Positions 25,309 through 34,497 are shown, counted from the stretch's first letter. The stretch is 64,000 nucleotides of DNA from Halarcobacter mediterraneus (GCF_004116625.1 NZ_NXIE01000001.1:620001-684000); one strand, 5' to 3'. Notes: generated by a model not told the origin, from the letters alone. Numbers and translations: made by a program.

Positions 25309-27417
25309 GTGAGAAATTATGTTTTAGTGGGATTATCCCTCTTATGTTTATCTTCATTATTATACGCAGAAGATAAAAATAAAAATGATTTAGGAATAGT
25401 GAATATATCTAGTAAACAAGATAATAATTCATCTCAACTTTTAAAGGAATCATCAACTGGTTCAAGATTAGAACTAACTTTAAAAGAGATACCAGCAAGT
25501 ATTGAAATTTTGACATCTGAGCTTATGGAACAAAGAGGTGATACAACAGTTATTGAAGCTATAACTAAAACTACTGGAATTACTGGTGGACAATCTGGAC
25601 ATGGACCTGGCGGTAAATTTATTGCCAGAGGCTTTTCAGCAGGGTTTCCAGGAATTGATTTTTTAACAGATGGAGTTAAATTAAATGGTTCAGCTTTTTC
25701 AAAACGAGCATTTGAAACTGCCAACTTAGATAAAATTGAGGTTATAAAAGGTGCAAGTTCTATATTAAATGGAGAAGGAAGTATAGGTGCAACTGTAAAC
25801 TTAATCACAAAAAAACCAAACTTCAATGAGGAAGAAACAGAATTTGGTTTAAAAATAGGAAGCTACGATAGTTATAGATTGAGTTTTGGAGCAGGTGGCA
25901 TAGCAATACCAGATATATTAGCATATAGAGTTGATGTAAGCACAAGAGAAAAAGGCTCTATTTTTGATAGAGAGAAAAAAACGGTAGATTCACTAAATGC
26001 AGGATTACTTTATAAAATAAATGATAATCTATTCACTTCATTAACAATTGATAAAACAAAAGATGAAGCTGAAAATATTTACATAGGGACACCTTTAATC
26101 AATGGTAAATTAGACAAAAAAGTAAGAGAAATAAATTATAATACTTATACTGATGGAATTGATGAAGGAGATAGTTTATTTATAAAACAAAATACACAAT
26201 GGTTTGTAAATTCAAATTTAGAATTAAAAAATCAAATCTATTACCAAAATATGGATGCAGATGTTAGAAGACCATATAAAACCCTTCAAGTTGAGAATAG
26301 TGATAATGTTTATATTGCTGGAGCAGATATTCAAGAAAAACAAGATTTGATTGGAAATAGAATAGATTTAATCAATAAACAAGATATTTTTGGACGTGAA
26401 AATAAATTATTAGTAGGTGCAGATATTAGTAAACTGAATTTTCAAAGAGATATAAGTCCAACTTGGGGAGGGATTGAAACAAATATTTATAATCCAACAC
26501 AAGGCTCATTTATAGATTTAAATGGTTCATATAGTACAAAAAATGTTGAAACTGATATTAATCAAATTGCTGTTTACCTAGAAAACCAACTTAATATAAC
26601 AGATAATATAAAACTTTTATTTGGACTTAGACATGATACTATTGATGTAGATTGGAACTATTTTACAAGTAATACTGAAAAAGATAGAACATATAATGAG
26701 TTTTCATATAGAGTAGGTTTAATTTACGATTTATCTGATACAACAACCCTTTACACTTCTTATAATACATCAATAGAAGCAGGAAATAGTTTAGTACAAA
26801 TGAATGTTAATCAAGTTGATTTGGATCTAACAAAAGCAAAACAATATGAAATTGGATTAAAACAATCATTTTTAAATGAAAAAGCAGATTTTTCTGTAAG
26901 TGCCTACAAAATATCAAAAGAAAATATATTTGTAAATGACCCAAATACAGTAGGAAAAGTTTTAAATGCAGGGGAACAATCTTCAAAAGGTTTAGAGTTT
27001 AGTTTAGGTATTCAAGCTTTAGAACAATTAAGAATAGATGCAAACTTAGCTTATACTGATGCAAAATATGATGATTTTATTACAGGTTCAAATAATTATA
27101 CGGGAAATACTCCATATTCTGTTCCAAAATATATAGCAAATCTTGGAATTAGATATATACCAATTACAAACTTAGGTATTGGAACTTGGGTTAATTATGT
27201 AGATTCATTTTATGCAGATGATGCAAATACAGTAAAATTGCCATCATATACTACAATTGATTTAACACTTGACTATACATACAATAAAAACACAACATTT
27301 TCTTTTGCAATAAAAAATCTTACTGATGAGCTTTATGCTACAAGTTCAAGAAATAACTATAGTGTTTTTTTAGGAGACTCAAGAAACTTCGAATTTGGTA
27401 TAAAATATAAATTTTAA
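25309..27417 (+). CDS. TonB-dependent siderophore/metal receptor
   Basis: 702 residues from a GTG that has AGGAG eight bases upstream; an in-frame TTG ten codons earlier lacks such a site. Signal peptide NYVLVGLSLLCLSSLLYA, TonB-box-like LGIVNISSKQ near 38, plug with ARGFSAGFPGIDFLTDGVKL near 107 and KIEVIKGASSILNGEGSIGA near 142, barrel ending FEFGIKYKF. It has no STN domain. It is followed after 15 bases by a DUF4198 protein of the kind linked to nickel or cobalt uptake, so the ligand may be a metal chelate instead of a ferric siderophore. Confidence 0.9.
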   Translation: MRNYVLVGLSLLCLSSLLYAEDKNKNDLGIVNISSKQDNNSSQLLKESSTGSRLELTLKEIPASIEILTSELMEQRGDTTVIEAITKTTGITGGQSGHGPGGKFIARGFSAGFPGIDFLTDGVKLNGSAFSKRAFETANLDKIEVIKGASSILNGEGSIGATVNLITKKPNFNEEETEFGLKIGSYDSYRLSFGAGGIAIPDILAYRVDVSTREKGSIFDREKKTVDSLNAGLLYKINDNLFTSLTIDKTKDEAENIYIGTPLINGKLDKKVREINYNTYTDGIDEGDSLFIKQNTQWFVNSNLELKNQIYYQNMDADVRRPYKTLQVENSDNVYIAGADIQEKQDLIGNRIDLINKQDIFGRENKLLVGADISKLNFQRDISPTWGGIETNIYNPTQGSFIDLNGSYSTKNVETDINQIAVYLENQLNITDNIKLLFGLRHDTIDVDWNYFTSNTEKDRTYNEFSYRVGLIYDLSDTTTLYTSYNTSIEAGNSLVQMNVNQVDLDLTKAKQYEIGLKQSFLNEKADFSVSAYKISKENIFVNDPNTVGKVLNAGEQSSKGLEFSLGIQALEQLRIDANLAYTDAKYDDFITGSNNYTGNTPYSVPKYIANLGIRYIPITNLGIGTWVNYVDSFYADDANTVKLPSYTTIDLTLDYTYNKNTTFSFAIKNLTDELYATSSRNNYSVFLGDSRNFEFGIKYKF

Positions 27418-27432
27418 TAATAAGGATATAAG

Positions 27433-28215
27433 ATGATAAAAAAAATAACTCTAATTACTTTATTAAGTACTGCTGTAGCTATACAAACTTTAGCACATGA
27501 TTTATGGGTCCATGCTTCAGATTTCAAACCTAAATATAATAAAATAGGTACATCAACAATATTATATGCTGGATATGGACATAGATTCCCTGTTGAAAAT
27601 GCCTATACAAAAGAAAATAGTTTCACATTACATTATCCTGATAATAAAAAGAAAGTTATTAAAGGGAAACTTTTAGCAAAACAAATGATTTTAAAAGAAA
27701 AAGGAAATTATATTGTTACTGGAAAAACAAAACCAAGTATTTGGTCTAATTTTGAAAATAGTAAAGGTGAAAAAGTTTGGCGTCAAGAGTCAAAAAACAA
27801 CTTAAAAAATGTTATCTATAGTAAAAAAGTACATAAATATGCAAAAGGGATTTTGACTATTGGAGAAACTAATGATAAAAACTATTCAAAAGTACTAGGC
27901 GAAACTCTTGAATTTATACCTTTAGAAAATCCTAACAATATAAAAAGTTTAGAAAAAGAATTAAATGTAAAAGTATTATTTAAAGGGAATCCTCTATCAA
28001 ATGTTGATGTTTATGGAGCATATGCAGGTTTTTCTAATAAAGGAGACTTAAAACTACTAGGGAAAACAAATATTAATGGAATTGTTAAAATTACACCGGA
28101 GCATTCAGGATATTGGATTTTAAAAGTAGAACATACAGAACCTACTTTAAAAGAATTTCAAAATAACTATGATGATGAAGCCTATGTAGCAACTTTAACT
28201 TTTCAAGTTCAATAA
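27433..28215 (+). CDS. DUF4198 periplasmic protein
   Basis: 260 residues with a cleavable signal (ITLLSTAVAIQTLAHDLWVHA). The mature start HDLWVHASDFKPKY is the hallmark of DUF4198, where the N-terminal histidines can bind metal. A central domain (TSTILYAGYGHRFP) and a C-terminal carboxypeptidase-regulatory-like repeat (PLSNVDVYGAYAGFS..., KLLGKTNINGIVKITPEHSG near 210) follow. Members such as NikK accompany nickel/cobalt ECF transporters. Here it is co-transcribed with a TonB receptor, which suggests periplasmic metal hand-off. Confidence 0.85.
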   Translation: MIKKITLITLLSTAVAIQTLAHDLWVHASDFKPKYNKIGTSTILYAGYGHRFPVENAYTKENSFTLHYPDNKKKVIKGKLLAKQMILKEKGNYIVTGKTKPSIWSNFENSKGEKVWRQESKNNLKNVIYSKKVHKYAKGILTIGETNDKNYSKVLGETLEFIPLENPNNIKSLEKELNVKVLFKGNPLSNVDVYGAYAGFSNKGDLKLLGKTNINGIVKITPEHSGYWILKVEHTEPTLKEFQNNYDDEAYVATLTFQVQ

Positions 28216-28224
28216 ACAAAAATT

Positions 28225-28260
28225 GATACAATAATATAAATTATATATTATTGTATCTTT
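28225..28260. terminator. Convergent terminator, DUF4198 gene and msrAB
   Basis: GATACAATAATATA (28225-28238) pairs perfectly with TATATTATTGTATC (28244-28257) around AATTA, followed by TTT. The right arm holds the stop codon of the minus-strand msrAB gene, so it serves both directions. Confidence 0.8.
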
Positions 28261-29447
28261 CTTACTTCACTTCTTGGAACAAACTCTAAAACAGTTGCAT
28301 TTATACAAAACCTTCTATATCCAAACTCATCAAATACATGTCCTAAATGAATTCCACTTTTTTTAGCAAGGACTTCTACTCTATTCATACCATAACTATA
28401 ATCTGGTTTTTCTATAGTTGACCCATCTACTGCTTTATAAAAACTAAGCCATCCAGTTTTTGAATTGAATCTATCTTTTGTATCAAAAAGTATATCTCCT
28501 GATACTTTATCTATAAAGACTCCATCAGGGGTATCTTTGAAAATATCATACTGTTTACAAAACCTTGAATCTGTACTTTTATTAAAAGCTACATTATAAC
28601 TTTCAGTATCTTTTCCAAGTTTAAAAGCTCCTAATTGTTCATAAAATTCTTTTTCATTTAAATAGCCTCTATTACTAAAAACTTCTTTACCATCTTCAAT
28701 AAAAAGTATTGTTGGTGTTGCATCAAGTTTTGTTTTTATATCAAAACCTTTTAACTGATTTTCTAAAACTGTTCGAAGAGGTATAGTTCCTTTATACTTA
28801 GAACTTACATCTTCTTCAAACTTTTCGCAATAAGGGCAATATCCTTGGGCTTTTATAACTATAATTTCTTTGCCTTTAAAAGGTTGAATTAGCTCTTTAT
28901 TTACTTCTTTTTCTTTTTCAAATTTTACACCTGTTGCATGGTTTGGACAATAACCATTTGGATTTTTTGCTAAATAATCTTGATGATAAGTTTCTGCTTC
29001 ATAAAACTTTTCTAAAGGTTTAATTTCAGTCACAATTTTTCCAAAGCCATGCTCTTCTAATAAACTTTGGTATTTCACTTTTGTATTTTTTGCTATGTTT
29101 TTTTGATTATCATTTGTATAAAAAATTGCACTTCGATAGTTATTTCCTATATCATTACCTTGACGATTTTTTTGAGTCGGGTCATGTATTTGCCAAAAAG
29201 ATTTTATAAGTTCTTTAGCATTTGTTTTATTTGTATCAAATTTTACAAGTACCCCTTCTGTATAATTTACTATTTCTAAATTATTTTTTGTAGGAAGTTT
29301 TCTATACTCTAAGACTTTTTTATATGTAGGATTAGGATAATTACCTCCTACATAACCAGACTTTACATCAGTAACACCATTTAAATTTTCAAAGTGCTTT
29401 TCCACTCCCCAAAAGCAACCAGCTGCAAATACTATTTCAGCTATCAT
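28248..29447 (-). CDS. msrAB: Bifunctional methionine sulfoxide reductase, MsrA-thioredoxin-MsrB
   Basis: 399 residues from the ATG at 29447, which has AAAGGA six bases upstream; a frame extension to 29510 lacks one. Order: MsrA (residues 1-168; FAAGCFWGVEKHF with the catalytic cysteine, YRSAIFYTNDNQKN, AETYHQDYL), a thioredoxin-like domain (about 180-270; AQGYCPYCEKFEEDV, ATPTILFIEDGK), then MsrB (280-399; TGWLSFYKAVDG, GIHLGHVFDEFG, RRFCINATVLEFVP with the catalytic cysteine). It repairs both methionine sulfoxide epimers. No signal peptide, so cytosolic. Neisseria PilB has thioredoxin first; the internal position here is unusual. MsrB lacks the zinc CxxC pairs. Confidence 0.93.
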   Translation of the reverse strand: MIAEIVFAAGCFWGVEKHFENLNGVTDVKSGYVGGNYPNPTYKKVLEYRKLPTKNNLEIVNYTEGVLVKFDTNKTNAKELIKSFWQIHDPTQKNRQGNDIGNNYRSAIFYTNDNQKNIAKNTKVKYQSLLEEHGFGKIVTEIKPLEKFYEAETYHQDYLAKNPNGYCPNHATGVKFEKEKEVNKELIQPFKGKEIIVIKAQGYCPYCEKFEEDVSSKYKGTIPLRTVLENQLKGFDIKTKLDATPTILFIEDGKEVFSNRGYLNEKEFYEQLGAFKLGKDTESYNVAFNKSTDSRFCKQYDIFKDTPDGVFIDKVSGDILFDTKDRFNSKTGWLSFYKAVDGSTIEKPDYSYGMNRVEVLAKKSGIHLGHVFDEFGYRRFCINATVLEFVPRSEVRKIQ

Positions 29448-29571
29448 TATTAATCCTTTTGTAGTTTTTCTTTTATTATATTCTATAAATGTGTAGAGAA
29501 AATAAAACAAAAGCTAAAGTGCCTTTTAGCTATAATAATAACCTATCTTTCAAATAAACAAAGGTTATATT

Positions 29572-30702
29572 ATCAAAAAAACAGCTATTCTTACTTTACT
29601 ACTATTATCTATGACAACTATGATGTCAAATGTTGCAATTATTACAGCACTTCCTAGATTTCAAGACTATTTTAGTAGTATCAATCATATTGAATTTTAT
29701 TCAAGACTTATGCTTACTTTACCTTCAGTTATCATTGCCCTATTCTCTCCTTTTTTAGGTCATATAATATTTAAATATGGCAAAAAAACATCTGCAATAC
29801 TTGCCCTAACTATTTTTGCAATAACAGGAAGTTCTGGATTATTTTTAGATAGTTTAGAAGCATTTTTATTTTCAAGAGCTTTATTTGGAATTGCAATTGC
29901 CACATTAATGATTGTATCAACTTCTTTAGTAGGTGATTATTTTCAAGGAGAAGCTAGACATAGATTTATGGGATATCAAAGTGCTTTTATGTCCATTGGT
30001 GGGGTTATTTTTGTAGTAAGTGGAGGTTTATTGTCAGATATAAACTGGAGATTTACTTTTGGTATTTATTTAATTGGCTTCTTGCTTTTACCTATGATTA
30101 TCTTTTTTCTAGTAGAAAAATCAAAAGAACAAATTGAAGAGGAAGTTCAGTTAGTACCTGCAAACCTTTTAGGTGTTTATTTCTTAGGTTTTTTCTTTAT
30201 GCTTATTTTCTTTATTTTACCAACACAAATGCCTTTTTTAATAATGGATACCTTTAAAGCAAGTGGAAAACTTACAGGTTCTATTATAGGTATTGCTTTT
30301 TTGACTAATGCACTTGGAGCAATATATTTTTCAAAACTAAAAAAGAAATATAGTTTTTCTACTGTTTATTTAATAGCTTTAACTATAGTTGCCACAGGTC
30401 TTACAGCAGTGGGAATTATCCATAATGTTTATTATTTTTATCTAACTGCTATGCTTTTTGGTTTTGGTGGAGGTATTATGATGACAAATGTATCTGCTTG
30501 GATGTTAAGTAAAACAACTTTTGAAAAAAGAGTAAAAGCCTCAGGATATCTAACAAGTTCTTTATTTCTAGGACAGTTTGCTTCTCCTATAGTATTTTAC
30601 CCTATTGTTAGGAACTTGGGAGTACAAAATTTTTTCTTAGCTATTGGAATATTTTTATTTATACTTGTTTTAATAAGTTCTTTATATAAAAAGTTAGTTT
30701 AA
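29572..30702 (+). CDS. MFS transporter (DHA1-type), probable AUC start
   Basis: About 376 residues with 12 hydrophobic segments. The first ATG in frame (29611) lies inside the first membrane helix. Upstream the frame reads ATT ATC AAA AAA ACA GCT ATT CTT ACT with no stop for over ten codons, and AAAGG (29560-29564) stands seven bases before ATC at 29572. A start there gives (M)KKTAILTLLLLSMTTMMSNV, a complete first helix. Family pieces: a GHIIFKYGKKTSA loop near residue 63, and GDYFQGEARHRFMGYQSA near 124. The substrate is unknown; drug or metabolite efflux is likely. Confidence 0.8.
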   Translation: MKKTAILTLLLLSMTTMMSNVAIITALPRFQDYFSSINHIEFYSRLMLTLPSVIIALFSPFLGHIIFKYGKKTSAILALTIFAITGSSGLFLDSLEAFLFSRALFGIAIATLMIVSTSLVGDYFQGEARHRFMGYQSAFMSIGGVIFVVSGGLLSDINWRFTFGIYLIGFLLLPMIIFFLVEKSKEQIEEEVQLVPANLLGVYFLGFFFMLIFFILPTQMPFLIMDTFKASGKLTGSIIGIAFLTNALGAIYFSKLKKKYSFSTVYLIALTIVATGLTAVGIIHNVYYFYLTAMLFGFGGGIMMTNVSAWMLSKTTFEKRVKASGYLTSSLFLGQFASPIVFYPIVRNLGVQNFFLAIGIFLFILVLISSLYKKLV

Positions 30703-30714
30703 ATACTAACTTTT
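30689..30714. terminator. Convergent terminator, MFS and flavin oxidoreductase
   Basis: AAAAGTTAGT and ACTAACTTTT form a perfect ten-base stem around TTAAAT. The hairpin spans the stop codons of both convergent genes. Confidence 0.8.
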
Positions 30715-31744
30715 ATAAGTAAGCTCGAAGATAAGAACTTTCTATTAATTGTGTTTCATTAAATTCTTTAGCAAACTTAAATACTAAATTTGGGTTTCTT
30801 AAAAGCTCTCTTCCATAAGCTACAAAATCACAAGATTTATTTTCTAAAAGAGATTCTCCTTGTTTTGCTGTAGTTATTAAGCCTACTGCAATTACAGGGA
30901 TATTTATATTTTCTTTTATTTTTTTTGCATACTCACATTGATATAAAGGTAAAAGTTCTGGCATTAAATCTGGCTCTTTTTGATTTCCACCTGCTGAAAC
31001 ATGAATAGAATCTACACCAAGTTTTTCCAACTCTTTTGATAAATAAATAGAATCTTCTATATCCCAACCATTTGTTTTCCATTCACTTGCAGAAATACGA
31101 ACAATTAAAGGTAAATCAATCTGTTCTTTTAAAAGCTTAGCAATCTCTAAAGTTAATCTACATCTATTTTCTAAACTTCCACCATAGATATCTTCTCTTT
31201 TGTTTGTTAAAGGGGATAAAAATTCACAAAGTAAATATCCATGGGCAGCATGAAGTTCTAAGATATCATAGCCAGCCTCTTTTGCTCTTTTTGCAGAATC
31301 TAAGAATTGCTGTTTTATTAAATTTATTTCTTCTAAGTTTAAAGCTTCTGGAACTTTGAATTCACTATTTATATCAAAAGGTATTGAAGAAGGAGCGACA
31401 GGATTTGTCTGTTTTACTAAACTTTTTCTTCCAGCATGAGCAAGTTGAATAGCTATTTTTGAACCAAAATCATGAACTTGCTCTACAAGTGATTTATGTC
31501 CACTAAGTTGAGAATCTTCCCAAATTCCTAAATCATTATTAGAAATCCTTCCTCTTGCTTCTATTGCTGTTGCTTCAACAATAATTAAACCTACATTGCC
31601 AAGAGCTTTTGAAGTATAATGAAGAGAGTGAAAAGGTTTAACTTTTGCACTATCATCACTTTTGTACATACACATAGGAGGCATTACAATTTTATTTTTT
31701 AATTGACAATTCCCAATATTACTAGGACTTAAAAGTAAACTCAT
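30713..31744 (-). CDS. NADH:flavin oxidoreductase / Old Yellow Enzyme, YqjM-like
   Basis: 343-residue FMN TIM-barrel ene-reductase. PPMCMYKSDD (residues 21-30) has the redox-tuning cysteine of the YqjM class, HAGRKS lies near 103, the catalytic histidine pair is in ELHAAHGYL near 164, and SPLTNKREDIYGGSLENR follows. It reduces activated C=C bonds in quinones, enals and nitro compounds. It ends a four-gene minus-strand set (EamA, MdaB, nitroreductase, this gene) that looks like an electrophile-detoxification operon divergent from an HxlR regulator. Confidence 0.92.
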   Translation of the reverse strand: MSLLLSPSNIGNCQLKNKIVMPPMCMYKSDDSAKVKPFHSLHYTSKALGNVGLIIVEATAIEARGRISNNDLGIWEDSQLSGHKSLVEQVHDFGSKIAIQLAHAGRKSLVKQTNPVAPSSIPFDINSEFKVPEALNLEEINLIKQQFLDSAKRAKEAGYDILELHAAHGYLLCEFLSPLTNKREDIYGGSLENRCRLTLEIAKLLKEQIDLPLIVRISASEWKTNGWDIEDSIYLSKELEKLGVDSIHVSAGGNQKEPDLMPELLPLYQCEYAKKIKENINIPVIAVGLITTAKQGESLLENKSCDFVAYGRELLRNPNLVFKFAKEFNETQLIESSYLRAYL

Positions 31745-31762
31745 ACTTACTCCTTAAGTGAA

Positions 31763-32392
31763 TTATTTAATATACTCTACAATATCCTCTAGTTTTTCTC
31801 TTTGTTGAGAAGATTGTTCATTAATTCTATATCCAAATGGTAAAACTAAAGATAATTGATATTTTGAAGTATCTAGTTCTAATATTTTTTCAACTTTTTC
31901 TTTTTCAAAACCTTCAATAGGACAAGAATCAACACCTTTGATTGCTGCAGCTGTCATCATATTAGAAGCAGCAAGATATGTCTGTTTTGAAGTCCAAGAA
32001 TAAACATTCTCATTTGTTGAAAGTGTTTCTTGTAAATGTGTAGCATAAAGATTTAAATAAAAATCCAACTTTTCTTGAGGCATTTCTCTTCTTCCAAACT
32101 TTCTTCTAGGAACCCCAGATTCTGGTTTAACATCCTCAATTGCTACAAGAATAATTACAAGATGAGAACAAGTAGTTATTTGAGGTTGATTCCAACAAAC
32201 TTCTTTTAATTTTTCTCTTAATTCATTATTTGTTATAACTAAAAACTTCCAAGGTTCCATACCAAAAGAAGAAGGAGATTTTCTTCCTGCTTCTAAAATA
32301 TATTCTAAATCAGAATCTGAAATTTTTTTTGTTTCATCAAAAATTTTACAAGCATGTCTAAAATCCATAGCTTCCATAAATGTTTTTTCCAT
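31763..32392 (-). CDS. Nitroreductase family FMN oxidoreductase (NfsB-like)
   Basis: 209 residues. Typical pieces: FRHACKIFDETKKISDSDLE with an ILEAGRKSPSSFGMEPWKF start (FMN phosphate and dimer contacts), ETLSTNENVYSWTSKQTYLA in the middle, and a C-terminal KYQLSLVLPFGYRI. It reduces nitroaromatics and quinones with NAD(P)H. It is 18 bases before the ene-reductase gene. A short palindrome in front (32449-32462) resembles part of the HxlR operator, so it may have its own control. Confidence 0.92.
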   Translation of the reverse strand: MEKTFMEAMDFRHACKIFDETKKISDSDLEYILEAGRKSPSSFGMEPWKFLVITNNELREKLKEVCWNQPQITTCSHLVIILVAIEDVKPESGVPRRKFGRREMPQEKLDFYLNLYATHLQETLSTNENVYSWTSKQTYLAASNMMTAAAIKGVDSCPIEGFEKEKVEKILELDTSKYQLSLVLPFGYRINEQSSQQREKLEDIVEYIK

Positions 32393-32448
32393 AAATAAAT
32401 CCTCTATATTTTAATTTTTTATTGTAACAATTTTTTTTAATCACTTCA

Positions 32449-32462
32449 TTTACATAAGTAAA
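32449..32462. promoter_or_regulatory. Possible second HxlR operator
   Basis: TTTAC-ATAA-GTAAA immediately follows the mdaB stop and lies 57 bases before the nitroreductase start. Read on the minus strand it shares ATGTAAAT with the large inverted repeat before the HxlR gene. Confidence 0.4.
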
Positions 32463-32468
32463 GATTTA

Positions 32469-33062
32469 TTACTTAAAATTCTCTTTTAAAGTATTTTCAA
32501 ACTTTTTAAATTCTTTTTCTAAGTCTAAATCTCCTTTAAAAATATCATGTACTGAATAAGTTTTTAAAGGTTCTAAACCACAAAATTGGAATGTCTTATG
32601 AACTGCGACATGGGCTTCATCTAAAGATAAACCATCAAAGAAACCATTTTTATTACCAAATTCTGATTCTGGGCAATTATAAGTTAAAGACAACATATAT
32701 TTACCTTTTAATAGTCCTCCACTTCCATAAGTCTTTGAAGAGTCTTCTCTACTTCTTCCATCACTTGCATAATGTTTGCCTTGAGTAAGAACTTCATCAA
32801 AATATTTTTTTGTAATCCAAGGAACACCCATCCAATATACAGGGTATTGAAGTAAAATATAATCTGCCCAAACTAATTTTTCAATTTCTTCTTCTTTATT
32901 ATAACCTTCCTCAATATGTGTATATTTTACTTCAAAACCATTTTCCAAAAAGAACTCTTTTGCTTTTTTAATATAATTATTTGTAAGTTCACCTTTTGCA
33001 ACTACATCATAATATTGATGACCATTTAAAATTAAAACTTTTTTATTTTCACTTTGATTCAT
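32469..33062 (-). CDS. mdaB: NAD(P)H:quinone oxidoreductase, MdaB-like
   Basis: 197-residue flavodoxin-fold enzyme of the MdaB/NQO family. VLILNGHQYYDVVAKGELTN lies at the start (FAD pyrophosphate loop), LLQYPVYWMGVPWITKKYFD near residue 74, and YMLSLTYNCPESEFG near 122. MdaB carries out two-electron quinone reduction and protects against oxidative stress in epsilon-proteobacteria. It is 18 bases after the EamA gene and in line with the nitroreductase and ene-reductase. Confidence 0.9.
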   Translation of the reverse strand: MNQSENKKVLILNGHQYYDVVAKGELTNNYIKKAKEFFLENGFEVKYTHIEEGYNKEEEIEKLVWADYILLQYPVYWMGVPWITKKYFDEVLTQGKHYASDGRSREDSSKTYGSGGLLKGKYMLSLTYNCPESEFGNKNGFFDGLSLDEAHVAVHKTFQFCGLEPLKTYSVHDIFKGDLDLEKEFKKFENTLKENFK

Positions 33063-33080
33063 GATTTTTACTCCTAAAGA

Positions 33081-33989
33081 TTAGATTATTTGTGCTTTTT
33101 TTCTTAAACCTCTTCTTGAATTAAAAAGAAGAACTGCAACAAAAGATAAAGCACAACCAACTATTGTTGATAACATTATCTCTTCCCCATAAATTATCCA
33201 ACTAGAAATAATTGCTCCCACAGGAACTATAAACATAAATACTCCCGTTTGATGTGCTCCTATTTTACTAGCTGAGATAAAAAAAAGTGCTGTACTAAAA
33301 GTTCCAGCAAAAATTCCAATAAATAATATATTCCACCAGAAGATTGAATCAAAATTGTTTAAAACAAAAGGATGAAAAGGTAAAGCAAAAAACATATTTA
33401 TAAGACCTGTCACACCAAATACAACTAACGTATAAAACATAGGATCAACTCCTCTTTGTGCAGCTTTTTGAGCTATTATTGTAACAATAGACCAAACAAC
33501 AGCACACTCTAAAAAGTAAGAGCTATCTACATTTAAAAAGCCTAAACCTTCAAAAGGTATTTTCAACAAAATAATTGCTCCAAAAATCCCTACACTTAAA
33601 GCAAGAATTTGTTTTGTTGTTATTTGTGTTTTAAAAATTGTTAGAGACATTAAATAAGTAAGTATTGGAGAAATAGCTGTTACAAGTGTCCCTCCATATC
33701 CTGCTTGTCCATGTGAAAGTCCTGCAAAAAACAAATAATTGAAAAAAGCAATTAAAGCTCCTGCAAGAACCATATAAAAAACTCCTAACTTATCAGCTTT
33801 AAAAGAAGTTTTCATATAAAAGATTATAGGTATTACTGTAATAAAAGATATAGCATATCGCCAAAACGCTGCCACTTCGGCATTTGAATGTTCTGCTGCT
33901 GCTTTACCTGAAGTCCAAGCCATACCCCAAATAAGCATTGCAACGATCATTCCTATAAAATATTTTGTTTTGTTTTCACTTTGGGTCAT
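33081..33989 (-). CDS. EamA family (DMT) transporter
   Basis: 302 residues, ten hydrophobic segments in two EamA repeats (first repeat with WGMAWTSGKAAAEHSNAEVA near residue 21 and FWRYAISF; second begins near 160). It is the first gene of the detoxification operon and is divergent from an HxlR regulator across an operator-like repeat. It is probably an exporter for the compound that induces the operon. It is only distantly similar to the two paralogous EamA genes at 51.6 and 56 kb. Confidence 0.88.
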   Translation of the reverse strand: MTQSENKTKYFIGMIVAMLIWGMAWTSGKAAAEHSNAEVAAFWRYAISFITVIPIIFYMKTSFKADKLGVFYMVLAGALIAFFNYLFFAGLSHGQAGYGGTLVTAISPILTYLMSLTIFKTQITTKQILALSVGIFGAIILLKIPFEGLGFLNVDSSYFLECAVVWSIVTIIAQKAAQRGVDPMFYTLVVFGVTGLINMFFALPFHPFVLNNFDSIFWWNILFIGIFAGTFSTALFFISASKIGAHQTGVFMFIVPVGAIISSWIIYGEEIMLSTIVGCALSFVAVLLFNSRRGLRKKAQII

Positions 33990-34041
33990 ATAATTCCTTA
34001 ATTTCAGCGAAATGCTTTGGAATTATATTTTAGATAAACTT

Positions 34042-34080
34042 AATTTACCCTTACTTTACTTTAGGTAAGTAATGTAAATT
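34042..34080. promoter_or_regulatory. Nested inverted repeat, probable HxlR operator
   Basis: Outer arms AATTTAC (34042-34048) and GTAAATT (34074-34080), inner arms TTACTT (34051-34056) and AAGTAA (34067-34072). It lies between the divergent EamA operon and the HxlR gene, 40 bases before the HxlR start. Confidence 0.65.
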
Positions 34081-34119
34081 TATTATCTTTATGTTATAAT
34101 CAAAAAATGGAGTATAAGA

Positions 34120-34494
34120 ATGTATTATATAAACAACAAAGAATATAAGTGTTCCGTCGCAGTTACTTTAGATATTTTCAATGATAGATGGAAATTAGCA
34201 ATAATTTGGCATTTATTAGATGGAGAAAAAAGATTTAAAGAATTACATGAAACAATTAGTGAAATTACTCAAAAAACTTTAACTGTAAAATTAAAAGAAT
34301 TAGAAGAAAAAAATATCATAAACAGAGAAGTTTTTCCTGAAATCCCACCTAAAGTTGTTTACTCACTTACAGATGTTGGAGAAAAACTAAAACCTGTACT
34401 AGAAGAAATGTATAATTGGGGTATTTTATACAGTTCAGCACATGGAGAAATTACTGGTGAAAACTCTTGTTATGTAAATTTAGGGAAGAAGTAA
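34120..34494 (+). CDS. HxlR family transcriptional regulator
   Basis: 124-residue winged helix of the HxlR/YodB family. CSVAVTLDIFNDRWKLAIIW opens the domain, then GEKRFKELHETISEITQKTL (recognition helix region) and KVVYSLTDVGEKLKPVLEEM. The cysteine at residue 11 is at the place where YodB, HypR and QorR sense quinones, aldehydes or hypochlorite. It is divergent from the quinone, nitro and ene-reductase operon, which fits a thiol-based electrophile sensor. It is four bases ahead of an AEC transporter. Confidence 0.9.
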   Translation: MYYINNKEYKCSVAVTLDIFNDRWKLAIIWHLLDGEKRFKELHETISEITQKTLTVKLKELEEKNIINREVFPEIPPKVVYSLTDVGEKLKPVLEEMYNWGILYSSAHGEITGENSCYVNLGKK

Positions 34495-34497
34495 TTA

